64,000 bases of DNA. It comes from CAYWKU01 sp964459325 (GTDB lineage Bacteria > RBG-13-61-14 > CAYWKU01). The stretch is taken from positions 40,503-104,502 of the forward strand of contig CAYWKU010000012.1 in assembly GCA_964459325.1 (NCBI GenBank), given 5' to 3'. Under the pieces are notes generated by a model. It did no database searches. It was not told where the DNA came from and was given only the letters and a program-made list of their open reading frames with translations. A program made the position numbers and the translations under genes. Numbering within the stretch: position 1 is the stretch's first letter; every line of letters begins with the position of its first letter. This document shows positions 1 to 8,828 of this stretch, piece after piece.

Positions 1-213
1 TGGGAGTTTGTATGGGAAGTTGCCGAAAAAATCGACACTAAATCGCTCAAAGCTGCCCGGAACAAAAGCGACGCCGTGGGAGCTTACACCGAAGTCTTCA
101 AAGCGCTGGGGCTGGACAAAAACTTCATCAACAAAATCACTCGCAGGAAAAAGGCAGAGCACTCCAAAGACGGCGGTCAAAAAAAGAAGTCGAAGGGAAA
201 GGGTAAAAAGTGA
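1..213 (+). CDS. C-terminal end of an unidentified protein (cut by window edge)
   Basis: Frame 1 is open from the first base to a TGA at 211-213, giving 70 codons with no start in the window. The visible part is a short helical stretch followed by a very basic tail dominated by Lys and Gly (last ten residues KKKSKGKGKK). The next gene starts inside its stop region (GTG at 210), which suggests translational coupling. I do not recognise the family. Lysine-rich tails occur on several unrelated proteins in this window. Confidence 0.6.
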   Translation, partial: WEFVWEVAEKIDTKSLKAARNKSDAVGAYTEVFKALGLDKNFINKITRRKKAEHSKDGGQKKKSKGKGKK

Positions 214-932
214 AACGAACGGCTCTATTTTCAATAATCGGTACGTTGACGCTCTCCTTTATCATTATGGCCTGCCCGAGGCTTACTCCAAAGGTCGGCC
301 TGCGCTCGGACACCCGGCTGGAGGGGGTGAGCGTGGATGAGTTTTTCGCGGCGCAACTGGCTTCTTCCCGCGACGCGAGGCAGAAGCCGGAGGAGGTCAT
401 CGAAGCCGCCGGCGTGGGCAAGGGCGATGTCGTAGCCGTTCCGTGGGCCGGGGCGGGATATTTTCTGCCCTACCTGTCGGAAGCCGTGGGGCCGGAGGGG
501 GTCGTTTACGCTTCCGAGCACAACGAAAAGATAATGGAAAGACTCCGCCGGCGCGTGGAAGAGTCGGGTCTCGATAACGTCCGGCTGATAGATTCCCGGC
601 CCGAAGCGCCCGGAACACCTTACGGAAAAGCCGACTTCGCCTTCGTTGTAAACGCAATGGCTTACCTGGACCTGCCTTACTCCTTCTTCGACAACCTCCG
701 CCGGGGAATGAAAACCGGCGGGGTGCTGGTAGTGATAGACTGGAAAAAAGACGCAAAGCGCGGTCCGAAAAAGAAATTGAAGCGCAAGAAGGACGAGGTA
801 TCCGACATGCTGGAAAGCATGCAGATGGAGCCGGACGCCGATTATAAACTGCTTGAATATCAGTACTTTATCGTATTCAAGGTAATCAGCCAGTACGGAA
901 AGTCGGAGAAGGGGGACTTTTGGGATATCTGA
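210..932 (+). CDS. Putative lipoprotein with class I SAM-methyltransferase fold
   Basis: 240 residues from a GTG start that overlaps the previous stop, with an AAGGGAAAGGG purine run just upstream as ribosome binding site. Residues 1-22 form a hydrophobic export signal ending in IIMAC, a possible lipobox, so the protein is probably anchored in the periplasm. Residues about 65-200 resemble class I methyltransferases: a degenerate glycine-rich loop (PWAGAGYF), an acidic residue after the second strand (ASEHN), and a later hydrophobic strand (GGVLVVIDW). Exported SAM-dependent methyltransferases of this kind are annotated in many proteobacteria, but a periplasmic SAM supply is unclear, so catalysis is uncertain. 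The gene overlaps the start of xylulokinase. Confidence 0.65.
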   Translation: MKRTALFSIIGTLTLSFIIMACPRLTPKVGLRSDTRLEGVSVDEFFAAQLASSRDARQKPEEVIEAAGVGKGDVVAVPWAGAGYFLPYLSEAVGPEGVVYASEHNEKIMERLRRRVEESGLDNVRLIDSRPEAPGTPYGKADFAFVVNAMAYLDLPYSFFDNLRRGMKTGGVLVVIDWKKDAKRGPKKKLKRKKDEVSDMLESMQMEPDADYKLLEYQYFIVFKVISQYGKSEKGDFWDI

Positions 933-2437
933 TGGGCATAGACGTGGGCACCACCTCCGCCCGCGCCCTTATCATCCGGGATTCGAACGGCTCGCCGGCC
1001 GCCGATGCCTTCTCGGAATATCCCATGTACACCCCGAAACCGGCGTGGGCCGAGCAGAATCCGGCCGACTGGGTCAAAGGCGTGGGGAAAGCCGTTCGCG
1101 GCGCCCTCAAAAAAGCCGGATTGTCCAAAAAGGATATACTGGCGGTTGGCCTCACAGGGCAGATGCACTCGTCGGTGTTCCTGGATAAGGACGACAGGGT
1201 AATCCGCCCTGCCATATTGTGGTGCGACGGCCGCACGGAAACCGAATGCGCCGAGCTTACCCGCCGGGTGGGCAAAAAGAGTCTGCTCGAAAAAACCCTC
1301 AATATCGCCCTTCCCGGCTTTACCGCGCCTAAAATCCTGTGGCTGGCCAACCACGAAGCCGCCGCTTACCGGCGGTTGGCCAAAGTCATGGTGCCCAAGG
1401 ATTACATCCGCTACCTCATGACCGGCGCTTTCGCCACCGAAGTGAGCGACGCATCCGGAATGCTGCTGTTGAACGTGCCGAAACGGCGATGGTCGCGCCG
1501 GGTATTGAAGGCGCTCAAACTACCCGAAGATTGGCTGCCCGCCGTTTTCGAGTCTCCCGAAATTACCGGGTCGGTTTCCGCCGAAGGCGCCCGTATCTTC
1601 GGGCTGGCGAAGGGCACTCCGGTAGTCGGCGGTGGCGGCGACCAAGCCGCGGGAGCGGTGGGCAACGGCATCGTCAAAAGGGGCGAGGTTACAATCAGCC
1701 TTGGCACCAGTGGCGTGGTTTTTTCTCCCGTCAGCAAGCCGCCTTCCCCCACGGGAACCACCGTGCACTCGTTCTGCCACGCATCCCCCGGCATGTGGCA
1801 CACCATGGGGGTGATGCTGTCGGCGGGCGGGAGCATGCAATGGTTCCGCAACGCCTTGAGGTTCGGCAAAAACAAAAAGCTCGACTACGACGAAATCAAC
1901 CGGCTGGCGGAGCGGGCGCCCGCCGGTAGCGAGGGGTTGGTCTTCCTGCCATACCCGGGCGGGGAAAGAACGCCGCATAACGACCCCTCGGCCCGGGGAG
2001 CTTTCGTCGGGATAGCGTTGTCTCACGACATGACCCACTTCTCCCGCGCCGTGATGGAAGGGGTGGCTTTTGGAATAAAGGACTGTGCCGGGCTTATGAG
2101 GGACGCCGGAACGGCATTCCGGGACATTTACGTATCCGGGGGCGGCGCCAAGAGCGAACTGTGGTGCTCCATCATAGCGGGGGTCATGGAGAAAAAGCTC
2201 AAGCGCCTCGAAGTGGACCAGGGCCCGGCCATGGGCGCGGCGCTCCTGGCCGGAGTTGGAACGGGCGCGTGGCCGGACGTCAAAAGCGCCGCCGCCGGCA
2301 CTTTACGGGTAAAGGATGAAGTCCGGCCCGTACAAGCCGACTACAAGCGCTACCGGGAAGCCTATTCCCGCTTCCGGGAGCTTTATCCGGCGCTGGCTCC
2401 GTATTTCCACGGCAAAAACAAAACCCGCCGGGCATAA
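920..2437 (+). CDS. xylB: Xylulokinase (FGGY carbohydrate kinase)
   Basis: 505 residues, normal for a FGGY kinase. It would phosphorylate D-xylulose with ATP to xylulose 5-phosphate in the cytoplasm. Visible signatures are the N-terminal phosphate loop GIDVGTTSARAL, LTGQMHS, SDASGMLLL, the catalytic Asp in GGGGDQAAGAVG, SLGTSGVVF, and a C-terminal GGGAKSELW adenosine-site motif. The TTG at 920 has GGAGAAGGGGG about five bases upstream and gives an N-terminus MGYLMGIDVG typical of the family. An ATG at 932 is the alternative start, with poorer spacing. No xylose isomerase or sugar transporter is nearby, so another ketose or polyol cannot be excluded. Confidence 0.85.
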   Translation: MGYLMGIDVGTTSARALIIRDSNGSPAADAFSEYPMYTPKPAWAEQNPADWVKGVGKAVRGALKKAGLSKKDILAVGLTGQMHSSVFLDKDDRVIRPAILWCDGRTETECAELTRRVGKKSLLEKTLNIALPGFTAPKILWLANHEAAAYRRLAKVMVPKDYIRYLMTGAFATEVSDASGMLLLNVPKRRWSRRVLKALKLPEDWLPAVFESPEITGSVSAEGARIFGLAKGTPVVGGGGDQAAGAVGNGIVKRGEVTISLGTSGVVFSPVSKPPSPTGTTVHSFCHASPGMWHTMGVMLSAGGSMQWFRNALRFGKNKKLDYDEINRLAERAPAGSEGLVFLPYPGGERTPHNDPSARGAFVGIALSHDMTHFSRAVMEGVAFGIKDCAGLMRDAGTAFRDIYVSGGGAKSELWCSIIAGVMEKKLKRLEVDQGPAMGAALLAGVGTGAWPDVKSAAAGTLRVKDEVRPVQADYKRYREAYSRFRELYPALAPYFHGKNKTRRA

Positions 2438-2465
2438 ATGACTTATGCATCAGGAGGTTACGTCC

Positions 2466-3146
2466 GTGAGCTCCAACCCGAAAATCCACGTCATCCGCAA
2501 CTTCCCCATAGAAATAAACCTGCGTGCGGTAAAAAGGCATATCGGCCACAAGCCGGGTACCGATATGGGCAAAGAGGTGGAGAGCGTTTTCGATAAGGCG
2601 GTGGCCCGGGCCCGCGCATTGGCCGTGCCGCAAGCTATGTATTTTATAGATAAAATCGCCGGGCACACGGACGACCGGGTGGAGTTGGAATGCGGCTTCG
2701 AGGTCAAATCGCGCCAGGTGTCGCGGATGTTGCGCAATTGCCGAGAAGCGGTGCTGTTTGCGGCGACCGTCGGCTCGGACGCCGAGATGGAAGCCACCGA
2801 CCTGATGAAATCGAAACCGACTGAAGGGATGATACTGGACGCAGCGGCCGGGGAGGCCGCGGATGGCGCGGTGGACTACGTTCACCGTTCGGTCCAGAAG
2901 GACGCTCACCGGCGAAAGCTGCACCTGACGCCCCGGTTCAGCCCCGGCTACGGCGACTGGCCGCTTCCGGCGCAGCGGGAGATTTTTTCGTGTCTTGACC
3001 CTTCCGAAATAGGCCTCGAGCTTACTGAGGCGTGCATGATGGTACCCCGCAAAAGCGTCACCGGCATCTTCGGCCTGGGGCCGATACCGGGCATAAGAAC
3101 GGGCGGCTCGCCGTGCAAAAACTGCGCGAAGAAAAGGAAAAAATGA
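2466..3146 (+). CDS. Stand-alone MetH reactivation-domain protein
   Basis: 226 residues from GTG at 2466, chosen because AGGAGG at 2452-2457 lies eight bases upstream; an in-frame ATG at 2445 has no such site. The C-terminal half matches the vitamin B12-dependent methionine synthase activation domain: RFSPGYGDWPL, LTEACMMVPRKSVTGI and a terminal CKNC cysteine pair. In MetH this domain binds SAM and remethylates oxidised cobalamin. As a separate gene it is known where MetH is split or where other corrinoid methyltransferases need SAM-linked activation. No metH or corrinoid protein is in the window, so its partner is unknown. The C-terminus is lysine-rich. Confidence 0.8.
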   Translation: MSSNPKIHVIRNFPIEINLRAVKRHIGHKPGTDMGKEVESVFDKAVARARALAVPQAMYFIDKIAGHTDDRVELECGFEVKSRQVSRMLRNCREAVLFAATVGSDAEMEATDLMKSKPTEGMILDAAAGEAADGAVDYVHRSVQKDAHRRKLHLTPRFSPGYGDWPLPAQREIFSCLDPSEIGLELTEACMMVPRKSVTGIFGLGPIPGIRTGGSPCKNCAKKRKK

Positions 3147-3484
3147 TTGTAGGGGCGCTGTGGCGCTCACTTTCCTAGAGTATGGGGTGGCCCGGACGTT
3201 ATACGTCCGGGTTGCGTTAGCAACAAGAAAATTTTTCCCTATGTATCTGTTTCTATCGGTTACCCGTCTCTTCCCGAAACAATAAAATTAACCCTCTTGT
3301 CCTCTTACGAGGACCACCGGCTTACGCCTTAGAGGCAGGCACGGACAATACTGTCCGTGCCACCCGCGCAAAGACGCAAAGAACGCAAAGTTGATTATAA
3401 TTTTTGTGTCTTCGCGCCCTGGCGGCTTTGCGTGAACATTTCGCAAAGTGACCCACCCGTGCCGCTTAACGAGAAATGCCCCAG
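3147..3484. repeat. Intergenic stretch with palindromes and a CGCAAAG array
   Basis: No gene is visible. The stretch contains two clean hairpins: CCCGGACGT/ACGTCCGGG at 3191-3211 and GGCACGGACA/TGTCCGTGCC at 3338-3361. A triplicated CGCAAAG array lies at 3367-3390, with inverted counterparts (GGCGGCTTTGCGTG) near 3420-3436. The first hairpin sits in a GGGTGGCCCG context that recurs at 8871, 34598 and 34645, so these look like dispersed REP-type sequences rather than gene-specific signals. Confidence 0.6.
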
Positions 3485-4294
3485 CTAATACATCGCGGGG
3501 AGCAGGCGCAGAGACAGCTGCGGGGCGCACTTGCCGAAGACCTCTTCGGTAAGGCGCGGGTTGTCGGTCTGGACGATGTCAAGGCCTTTATTGGTGTACT
3601 TGATTATCTTTTTCTTCTTGTTGAGCGGCATGGTGACCACTTTCATCCCCAGCCGGTGCGACCTTTTTATCATGCACTTGGTGGCGAAGACCGGCAGCGT
3701 GCCCACTATGTCCACGCCCATTTTTTTGAGCGTCTTCAGGCGGGGGGACGGCTTGGGGTAGGGGAAGCAGGTGGTAACGTCGGGCCGGAGGCGGTTCAGT
3801 TCCTTCTGGAAGGGTTTTATCCAGGTGTTGACGATGACCCTGTCGGTCATCCCGTGGTTGTCCACGATTTTCATGAAATCCCCGATGTCCGGCGGCGGTA
3901 TGTGCATGTCGAGGAAGACCGTCACCCCGCGCCGCCTGCCCAGCTCGAGGACTTCCCGGAGGGTGGGAATCTTCTCCCCGCCCTCGGTGCGTATCAGTCG
4001 GAAGTAATCGAAGGGCAGCCCGGACACTTTGCCGGTGCCGATAGTGGTGCGGTCGACGGTTTCGTCGTGCATGATAATCCATTTGCCGTCGGAGGTGAGC
4101 TTCGGGTCGCACTCGATTATGTCCGCGCCCCGGTCGATGGCGATGTTGTAGGCTTTCATGGTGTTCTCGTCGGCCTCGACAAGCCCCCCGCGATGTGCCA
4201 TGACCAGCGGGCAGGTTGATGGTTTCCCCGCAGCGAAAGCGGCGGCGGCAACCCCGACGAGGGAGGCAATAATAAACAAGCGAAACTTCATCAT
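3485..4294 (-). CDS. Exported glycerophosphodiester phosphodiesterase
   Basis: 269 residues from ATG at 4294, six bases after a GAGGAG ribosome binding site; the longer ATG at 4312 lies upstream of that site. Residues 1-22 are a signal peptide ending AAAFAA. The mature part has the GDPD TIM-barrel signatures: AHRG, ENT, ECDPKLTSDG, and HDETVDRTTIGTG with its catalytic His and Asp. It would hydrolyse glycerophosphodiesters to glycerol 3-phosphate and an alcohol in the periplasm. Length and motif order fit the family well. It is isolated: the gene upstream on the same strand ends at 4402 and is separated by a terminator. Confidence 0.85.
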   Translation of the reverse strand: MMKFRLFIIASLVGVAAAAFAAGKPSTCPLVMAHRGGLVEADENTMKAYNIAIDRGADIIECDPKLTSDGKWIIMHDETVDRTTIGTGKVSGLPFDYFRLIRTEGGEKIPTLREVLELGRRRGVTVFLDMHIPPPDIGDFMKIVDNHGMTDRVIVNTWIKPFQKELNRLRPDVTTCFPYPKPSPRLKTLKKMGVDIVGTLPVFATKCMIKRSHRLGMKVVTMPLNKKKKIIKYTNKGLDIVQTDNPRLTEEVFGKCAPQLSLRLLPAMY

Positions 4295-4336
4295 AACAAT
4301 CTCCTCATTCAAGAGTAAACATCGTCATTAAAGTAA

Positions 4337-4375
4337 TAAAAAGGCCGGGGTATCGCACCCCCGGCCGTTTTTTTA
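4337..4375. terminator. Intrinsic terminator, probably bidirectional
   Basis: GGCCGGGG (4343-4350) pairs with CCCCGGCC (4359-4366) around an eight-base loop. The plus strand continues into a T run and the minus strand into CCTTTTTATTA. It lies just after the stop of the acyl-CoA dehydrogenase at 4402, so its main role is probably to end that minus-strand operon. Confidence 0.8.
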
Positions 4376-4401
4376 GCGTCAGCACTGTAAAATCGCGCTT
4401 A

Positions 4402-5628
4402 TTAGAAGCCCTTTATCCCCTCGATTATGCGCTTGGATATGACGATTCTCTGAGCCTGCCCGGTGCCTTCAAATATGTCGTACACCTTGATGTCGCGGAA
4501 CCATTTTTCCGCCAGGTAGTCTTCGCTGATACCGTCTGCGCCCATGATTTCCACCGCTTCGTAGCAGACCTTGGTCATTTCCTCGCCCGCATAGGCCTTG
4601 CAGATGGAGGCTTCCTTGGCGTTGGGAATACCCATGTCGGCCATCCATGCGGCGTGCCAGCATAGCAGCCGGGCGGCGTCTATGCGCCGCTTCATGTCCG
4701 CCAGCTTGTCCAGCAGATGCCTGTACCGGGGTATGGGGCGGCGGAAGTCGTACCTCTCTTTCGCCCACTCCAGCGCTTGCTCATACGTCGCGCGGCCGAT
4801 GCCGACGGCCATGGCGGCCACCATCGGGCGGGTGGAGTCGAAGGTGGCCATGGCGGTCTTGAACCCGCCGGAGGATTTCGCTTCGTAGTGTTCCTCGCCG
4901 CCCAAGAGGTCGTCCTTGTGGACCTTGCAATCCTCCAGTATCAGCTCCGCGGTCTCGCTGGCTCTAAGCCCCAGTTTTTCCTCGATTTTTCCCACGCGGA
5001 AGCCGGGGTTGTCGTGCCAGACCACAAACGCCCGATGACCGGCGCGTCCCTGGGATTTGTCCACGGTGGCGAAGACCACGTTCCACTCGGCCTTGGCGCC
5101 GTTGGTAATGAAGCACTTGGTACCGTTGAGGATGTAATAATCGCCGTCCTTCTTGGCGGAAGTGCTGATGGCGCTCACGTCGGTGCCCGCGCCGGGCTCG
5201 GTAAGCGCGTACGCTCCGAACTTGGCCTCGTCGGAGTTGAAAATCCCCAGGAACCGCTCCTGCTGGTCGGGAGTTCCGGTTATGGACACCGGCGGGCCTC
5301 CCAGGCCGGGGCCGGGTATTTGCAGCATAAGCGCCGGGTCGCCCCATGCCAGTTCCTCGGAGCCGATGACCGACATGCGGTTGCGCTGGGTGGGCTGCTT
5401 CTTTTTCTCCTCACCACCTTCTTCCTTCTTTTCCTTTTTCTTCTTCTTGCCGCTACCCATAGCGCCGCCCATCATGCCGGCCAGCGGTTTGGCCTTCTCC
5501 AGAAATTCATCGGGCGGCCTGTGAAGGCGGTCGGCTTCCCGGGCATAAGGCCGGAAGACGTTCGCCGCCACGTTGTGTAGCATGTCCTTTATCTGTTTTT
5601 GCTCCTTGGTCATCTCAAGCTCTACCAT
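4402..5628 (-). CDS. Acyl-CoA dehydrogenase with lysine-rich insert
   Basis: 408 residues, FAD enzyme oxidising an acyl-CoA to the enoyl-CoA. Family signatures: FGAYALTEPGAGTDVSA, NGTKCFITNGA, the RASETAEL substrate region, and C-terminal VEIMGADGISEDY and IFEGTGQAQR. AGGAGG precedes the ATG at 5628. Residues about 60-78 carry an insert of Lys and Glu (KKKKKEKKEEGGEEKKK) between the N-terminal helices and the usual dimer region; this is absent from ordinary acyl-CoA dehydrogenases. It is the second gene of an operon with the next entry, 16 bases apart. The acyl substrate cannot be told from sequence. Confidence 0.88.
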   Translation of the reverse strand: MVELEMTKEQKQIKDMLHNVAANVFRPYAREADRLHRPPDEFLEKAKPLAGMMGGAMGSGKKKKKEKKEEGGEEKKKQPTQRNRMSVIGSEELAWGDPALMLQIPGPGLGGPPVSITGTPDQQERFLGIFNSDEAKFGAYALTEPGAGTDVSAISTSAKKDGDYYILNGTKCFITNGAKAEWNVVFATVDKSQGRAGHRAFVVWHDNPGFRVGKIEEKLGLRASETAELILEDCKVHKDDLLGGEEHYEAKSSGGFKTAMATFDSTRPMVAAMAVGIGRATYEQALEWAKERYDFRRPIPRYRHLLDKLADMKRRIDAARLLCWHAAWMADMGIPNAKEASICKAYAGEEMTKVCYEAVEIMGADGISEDYLAEKWFRDIKVYDIFEGTGQAQRIVISKRIIEGIKGF

Positions 5629-5644
5629 TTTCGGCCTCCTTCCC

Positions 5645-6811
5645 TTAAGCCGACTGCTCGGCGGTAAATTCGCCGCGGGTTATGATGGGATATTGCAGGT
5701 TCATCGGCCCGAAGAGTATGGTGGCGGTCCTTGCGTCCCGCATCCATTTTTCCACGGGATGGTCCTGGATGAACCCGTGCCCGCCGAGTATCTGGACGGC
5801 GTTGTTGGTGTTGAAAAGGGCTGTATCGTTAACCTGCGCCATGGCCTGGGCCACTATCTGGTGGGCGTTTTCGAGTTCCTCGTCAATAGCCGCCGCCGCT
5901 CGCCATACCGCCCACCGGGCGGCGTTGGCCTTGATGGTCATGTCCGACATCAGGAATGCCAGCGCCTGGAAATGGCCGATGGGCTTTCCGAAGGCCTGCC
6001 GCTCCTGCGAGTAATTGACCGCGTAGTCGGTGGCGGCCCGGCTCATCCCGACCAGCCGGGCGGCTTCGACCACCTTAATGCGGTCGAGCATCTTTATCAG
6101 GCCCTTGGCGGTGTCGGGTTCGCCGTCGAGCATATTGGCGGCGGGCACCGTGCATTCGTCCAGTGTGATGTCGGCGATATCGAGGACGTTGTAGCCCATG
6201 GTGCGTTTCCGGTCTCCGGCTACCAGCCCGGAAGTTCCCTTTTCGACGGCAAACGCTTTCACCCCGTCCCATTTTTCGCCATCCTCGGCGCGGGCGAAGA
6301 CTATAAGCAGGTCAGGGTCGGAGCCGCCGAGTACGAATGATTTTTTGCCGTTGAGCTCCCAGCCATCACCCTTCTTTTTGGCGGTGACGCTCATCTCGTA
6401 AAATTCCTGCCCTTTGTCTTCTTCCATTAGAGCTATGGCACCGCGTTTCGAGTGAGCGCCCTCCTCTGCGAAAGGCGCCAGCAGCCGTTGCTTCTGCTCG
6501 TCGTTTCCGAACGCCAGCACCGCCCCTCCCGCGTGTCCCGGCCCTCCCAGGGTAGAAGCCATCGGGGCGTCGCCGTAGCCGATTTCCTCCTGCATTACTG
6601 CGTTCCAGAATACGGGACATGCCATGCCGCCGACCTCTTCGGGGTAGTCAATCATGCTTACCCCGAGGTCGAAGTACTTTTTCATCAACTCCTCCGGGGC
6701 CTTTCCCTCCACTTCAGCATCCCGGGCCTTCGGCCTTATCTCGTTCTCGGCGAATTTCCGGGCCGTTTCCTGAAGCTCCTTCACTTCATCATCAAGCTCA
6801 AAAGATATCAT
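5645..6811 (-). CDS. Acyl-CoA dehydrogenase
   Basis: 388 residues, typical length, starting at an ATG preceded by AAGGAG. Helical N-terminal domain, central beta domain (IALMEEDKGQEFYEMS, NGKKSFVLGG) and C-terminal four-helix domain with QILGGHGFIQDHPVEK. The central FAD/substrate motif (usually TEPxxGSD) is replaced by a less typical MEEDKGQEF, and the position of a catalytic Glu is uncertain. It may therefore act on an unusual substrate or pair with the dehydrogenase encoded 16 bases downstream, as paired ACAD operons sometimes do. It is the first gene of that operon and is preceded by a promoter and a FadR-like palindrome. Confidence 0.82.
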   Translation of the reverse strand: MISFELDDEVKELQETARKFAENEIRPKARDAEVEGKAPEELMKKYFDLGVSMIDYPEEVGGMACPVFWNAVMQEEIGYGDAPMASTLGGPGHAGGAVLAFGNDEQKQRLLAPFAEEGAHSKRGAIALMEEDKGQEFYEMSVTAKKKGDGWELNGKKSFVLGGSDPDLLIVFARAEDGEKWDGVKAFAVEKGTSGLVAGDRKRTMGYNVLDIADITLDECTVPAANMLDGEPDTAKGLIKMLDRIKVVEAARLVGMSRAATDYAVNYSQERQAFGKPIGHFQALAFLMSDMTIKANAARWAVWRAAAAIDEELENAHQIVAQAMAQVNDTALFNTNNAVQILGGHGFIQDHPVEKWMRDARTATILFGPMNLQYPIITRGEFTAEQSA

Positions 6812-6881
6812 GCCGGCTCCTTTCGTTTTTTTCGCGTTATTGCCAATTCCTCAAATTATATGACTGCATTGAACCGCATTA

Positions 6882-6934
6882 TGAATGAATGCTCATTCAT
6901 TGTTATAGTTACCATACCGGAACAAGGTTGTCAA
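6882..6934 (-). promoter_or_regulatory. Promoter and FadR-like operator of the acyl-CoA dehydrogenase operon
   Basis: On the minus strand a TTGACA box (6934-6929) is followed 17 bases later by TAACTA, overlapping TATAAC, as a plausible -10. Just downstream is a perfect inverted repeat, ATGAATGA at 6881-6888 and TCATTCAT at 6893-6900. Its core, read on the plus strand, is TGAATGAATGCTCATTCA (6882-6899). From memory this nearly matches the TGAATGAMTARTCATTCA box of the TetR-family fatty-acid repressor FadR of Bacillus. Its place over the presumed transcription start fits repression relieved by acyl-CoA. The regulator is not identified; the only TetR gene in the window is at 43723-44391. Confidence 0.6.
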
Positions 6935-7130
6935 TACCAAAATCGGAGCTTGTATAAAAATGATGAGTTAACCCTTCGGGGATAATTTAATCACAGGCCG
7001 GCTATAGCGACTTTCCATACAAGCGTGGTGAAATAATTATGGAACCGGAACAGGACAGGAAAGGCAATGATTTGCGCCCCTTGTAATTTTGTTACGGATA
7101 CGTATAGTCGAAAATCAGGAAGGCTTTGAG

Positions 7131-8828
7131 ATGAAAAAGAGAATTTTATGCGGCGCCACGGTAATTATGATTATCGCCGTCCTGCCGGCGCTTAAATGTT
7201 TTCTGGATGGTCGCTCGGCGGGGGGAGGCTCGTCACCCGGCTCAGTAACGATAAAAACCTCCCCATCTGAGATAATGCAGCACGACCCCATCCCGGAGTT
7301 GGAGGTAAGAGCGCAGATTTCCGATTTTAACATTTATCCATGCAGCGTGTACGCCGACAACTCAGCCACCTGCCGGGTCGACAACGTGCCCGCGGGCAGT
7401 AACGCCTTTACCGTTACATATTACTCGACCGATTTTGAAACCGACCTGAAACTTCTTGAAAGCTCCACTTCCGCTGAAGTGGTTGCAGAACAAAACACCA
7501 ACGTCAACATCTCCTTTTTCGACAAAAGGATGGACTACGACTCGGACGGAGTTACCAACCTTCACGAGGTTGTTTATAGTGGAGACCCCGTCGATAGCGC
7601 AGTTAAGCCTCCCTATAAATGCTTAAACGGAATTGATGACGATAACGATACTTTCATAGACTGGCCCGATGACCCCGAGTGCTCAGGCCCGACCGGAACG
7701 GCGGAGAGCTTACGTGCTGTCACCGCCGGCGGCAATCACACCTGCGCACTGACGAACGCAGACGCGGCCAAATGCTGGGGATGGAACAGCGATGGCCAGC
7801 TCGGAAACGGCGAATGGGGGACAACCAGCCTCAAGCCGGCGGATGTGTCCGGACTGTCGGATGGTATATCGGCAATAGCTGCGGGAGCTTGCCACACCTG
7901 CGCCCTGACCCTTTCGGGAGCAGTAAAATGCTGGGGGGACAACGGTTTCGCCCAGCTCGGCATCGGCTCATCGAGGTCGAAACGCCTTACACCTGCGGAC
8001 GTATCAGGCCTGTCGAGCGGCGTAAAGGCGATTACCGCGGGACGGCAACATACCTGCGCCCTTACGGTCGCCGGCGGTGTGAAGTGCTGGGGATACAACA
8101 GTGACGGGCGGCTGGGCGACGGCGCCTCAACGAAGAGAAAAACACCGGTGTCCGTGTCGGGATTGTCCGGCGGAGTAGTGGCCGTTTCCGCCGGAAAATT
8201 CCACACCTGTGCCTTGACGGATGATGGAGGGGTTAAATGCTGGGGCAGAAACGACCATGGCCAACTCGGGAACGGACAAAATTGCGGGGAAACTTGCGAG
8301 GATTTGATGGACGGGAAGATACACTGCTGTACTGTCCCGACTGAAGTATCGGGCCTTTCGAGAGGTGTCAAGGCAATTACCGCGGGATGGCAACACACCT
8401 GCGCCGTTACGGACTCGGGCAAGGTTAAATGCTGGGGAAGCAACAACTACGGTCAGCTCGGCGACTGCGCTTCGGAAACAGACCACCTTTTACCTGAGAA
8501 AGTTTCCGGCGTTTCGGGCAGGGTAGTGGGTATTGTAGCGGGAAAACAACACACTTGTGTCATGATGAAAGCCGGTGCAGTCAAATGCTGGGGAAAGAAC
8601 GAGGACGGCCAACTCGGAGACGGCGCTTCCGGGAAGAACCGCTGCATACCGACCGATGTATCCGGGCTTCCGGGTGGCGCATCGGCCATTGCCGCGGGAT
8701 GGCGGCATACCTGCGCCCTTACGGACGCGGGGGGAGTGAAATGCTGGGGAGATAACAATTACGGCCAACTCGGAGACGGCTCCTTCGGAACAGACAGACT
8801 TGAACCGGCGGATGTTGTGTGGCAGTAG
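7131..8828 (+). CDS. Exported seven-repeat RCC1 family protein
   Basis: 565 residues from ATG at 7131, preceded by AGGAAGG; the frame is open from 7089 but without a binding site there. An N-terminal hydrophobic export signal (residues 1-22) is followed by a Ser/Gly-rich linker and a beta-rich region. A calcium-loop-like module (YDSDGVTNLHE) and one cysteine module (CLNGIDDDNDTFIDW..DPEC) come next. The cysteine module is of the same kind as the nine at the C-terminus of the 23224-27630 lipoprotein. Residues about 190-565 are seven RCC1 repeats, each with AG..HTCAL, VKCWG.N and GQLG(D/N)G, expected to close one seven-bladed beta-propeller. Each blade has two cysteines, suggesting disulphides and extracellular location. 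Function is probably binding or adhesion. It is monocistronic. Confidence 0.8.
   Translation: MKKRILCGATVIMIIAVLPALKCFLDGRSAGGGSSPGSVTIKTSPSEIMQHDPIPELEVRAQISDFNIYPCSVYADNSATCRVDNVPAGSNAFTVTYYSTDFETDLKLLESSTSAEVVAEQNTNVNISFFDKRMDYDSDGVTNLHEVVYSGDPVDSAVKPPYKCLNGIDDDNDTFIDWPDDPECSGPTGTAESLRAVTAGGNHTCALTNADAAKCWGWNSDGQLGNGEWGTTSLKPADVSGLSDGISAIAAGACHTCALTLSGAVKCWGDNGFAQLGIGSSRSKRLTPADVSGLSSGVKAITAGRQHTCALTVAGGVKCWGYNSDGRLGDGASTKRKTPVSVSGLSGGVVAVSAGKFHTCALTDDGGVKCWGRNDHGQLGNGQNCGETCEDLMDGKIHCCTVPTEVSGLSRGVKAITAGWQHTCAVTDSGKVKCWGSNNYGQLGDCASETDHLLPEKVSGVSGRVVGIVAGKQHTCVMMKAGAVKCWGKNEDGQLGDGASGKNRCIPTDVSGLPGGASAIAAGWRHTCALTDAGGVKCWGDNNYGQLGDGSFGTDRLEPADVVWQ

Noticed and set aside
3367..3390. CGCAAAG triplicate as an iteron array or origin
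   Set aside because: Only three units with irregular spacing, and the same string occurs as a dispersed repeat near 9180; no DnaA boxes or rep gene.
6812..7130. A plus-strand frame over the operator region
   Set aside because: It is antisense to the start of the dehydrogenase and lacks a binding site.
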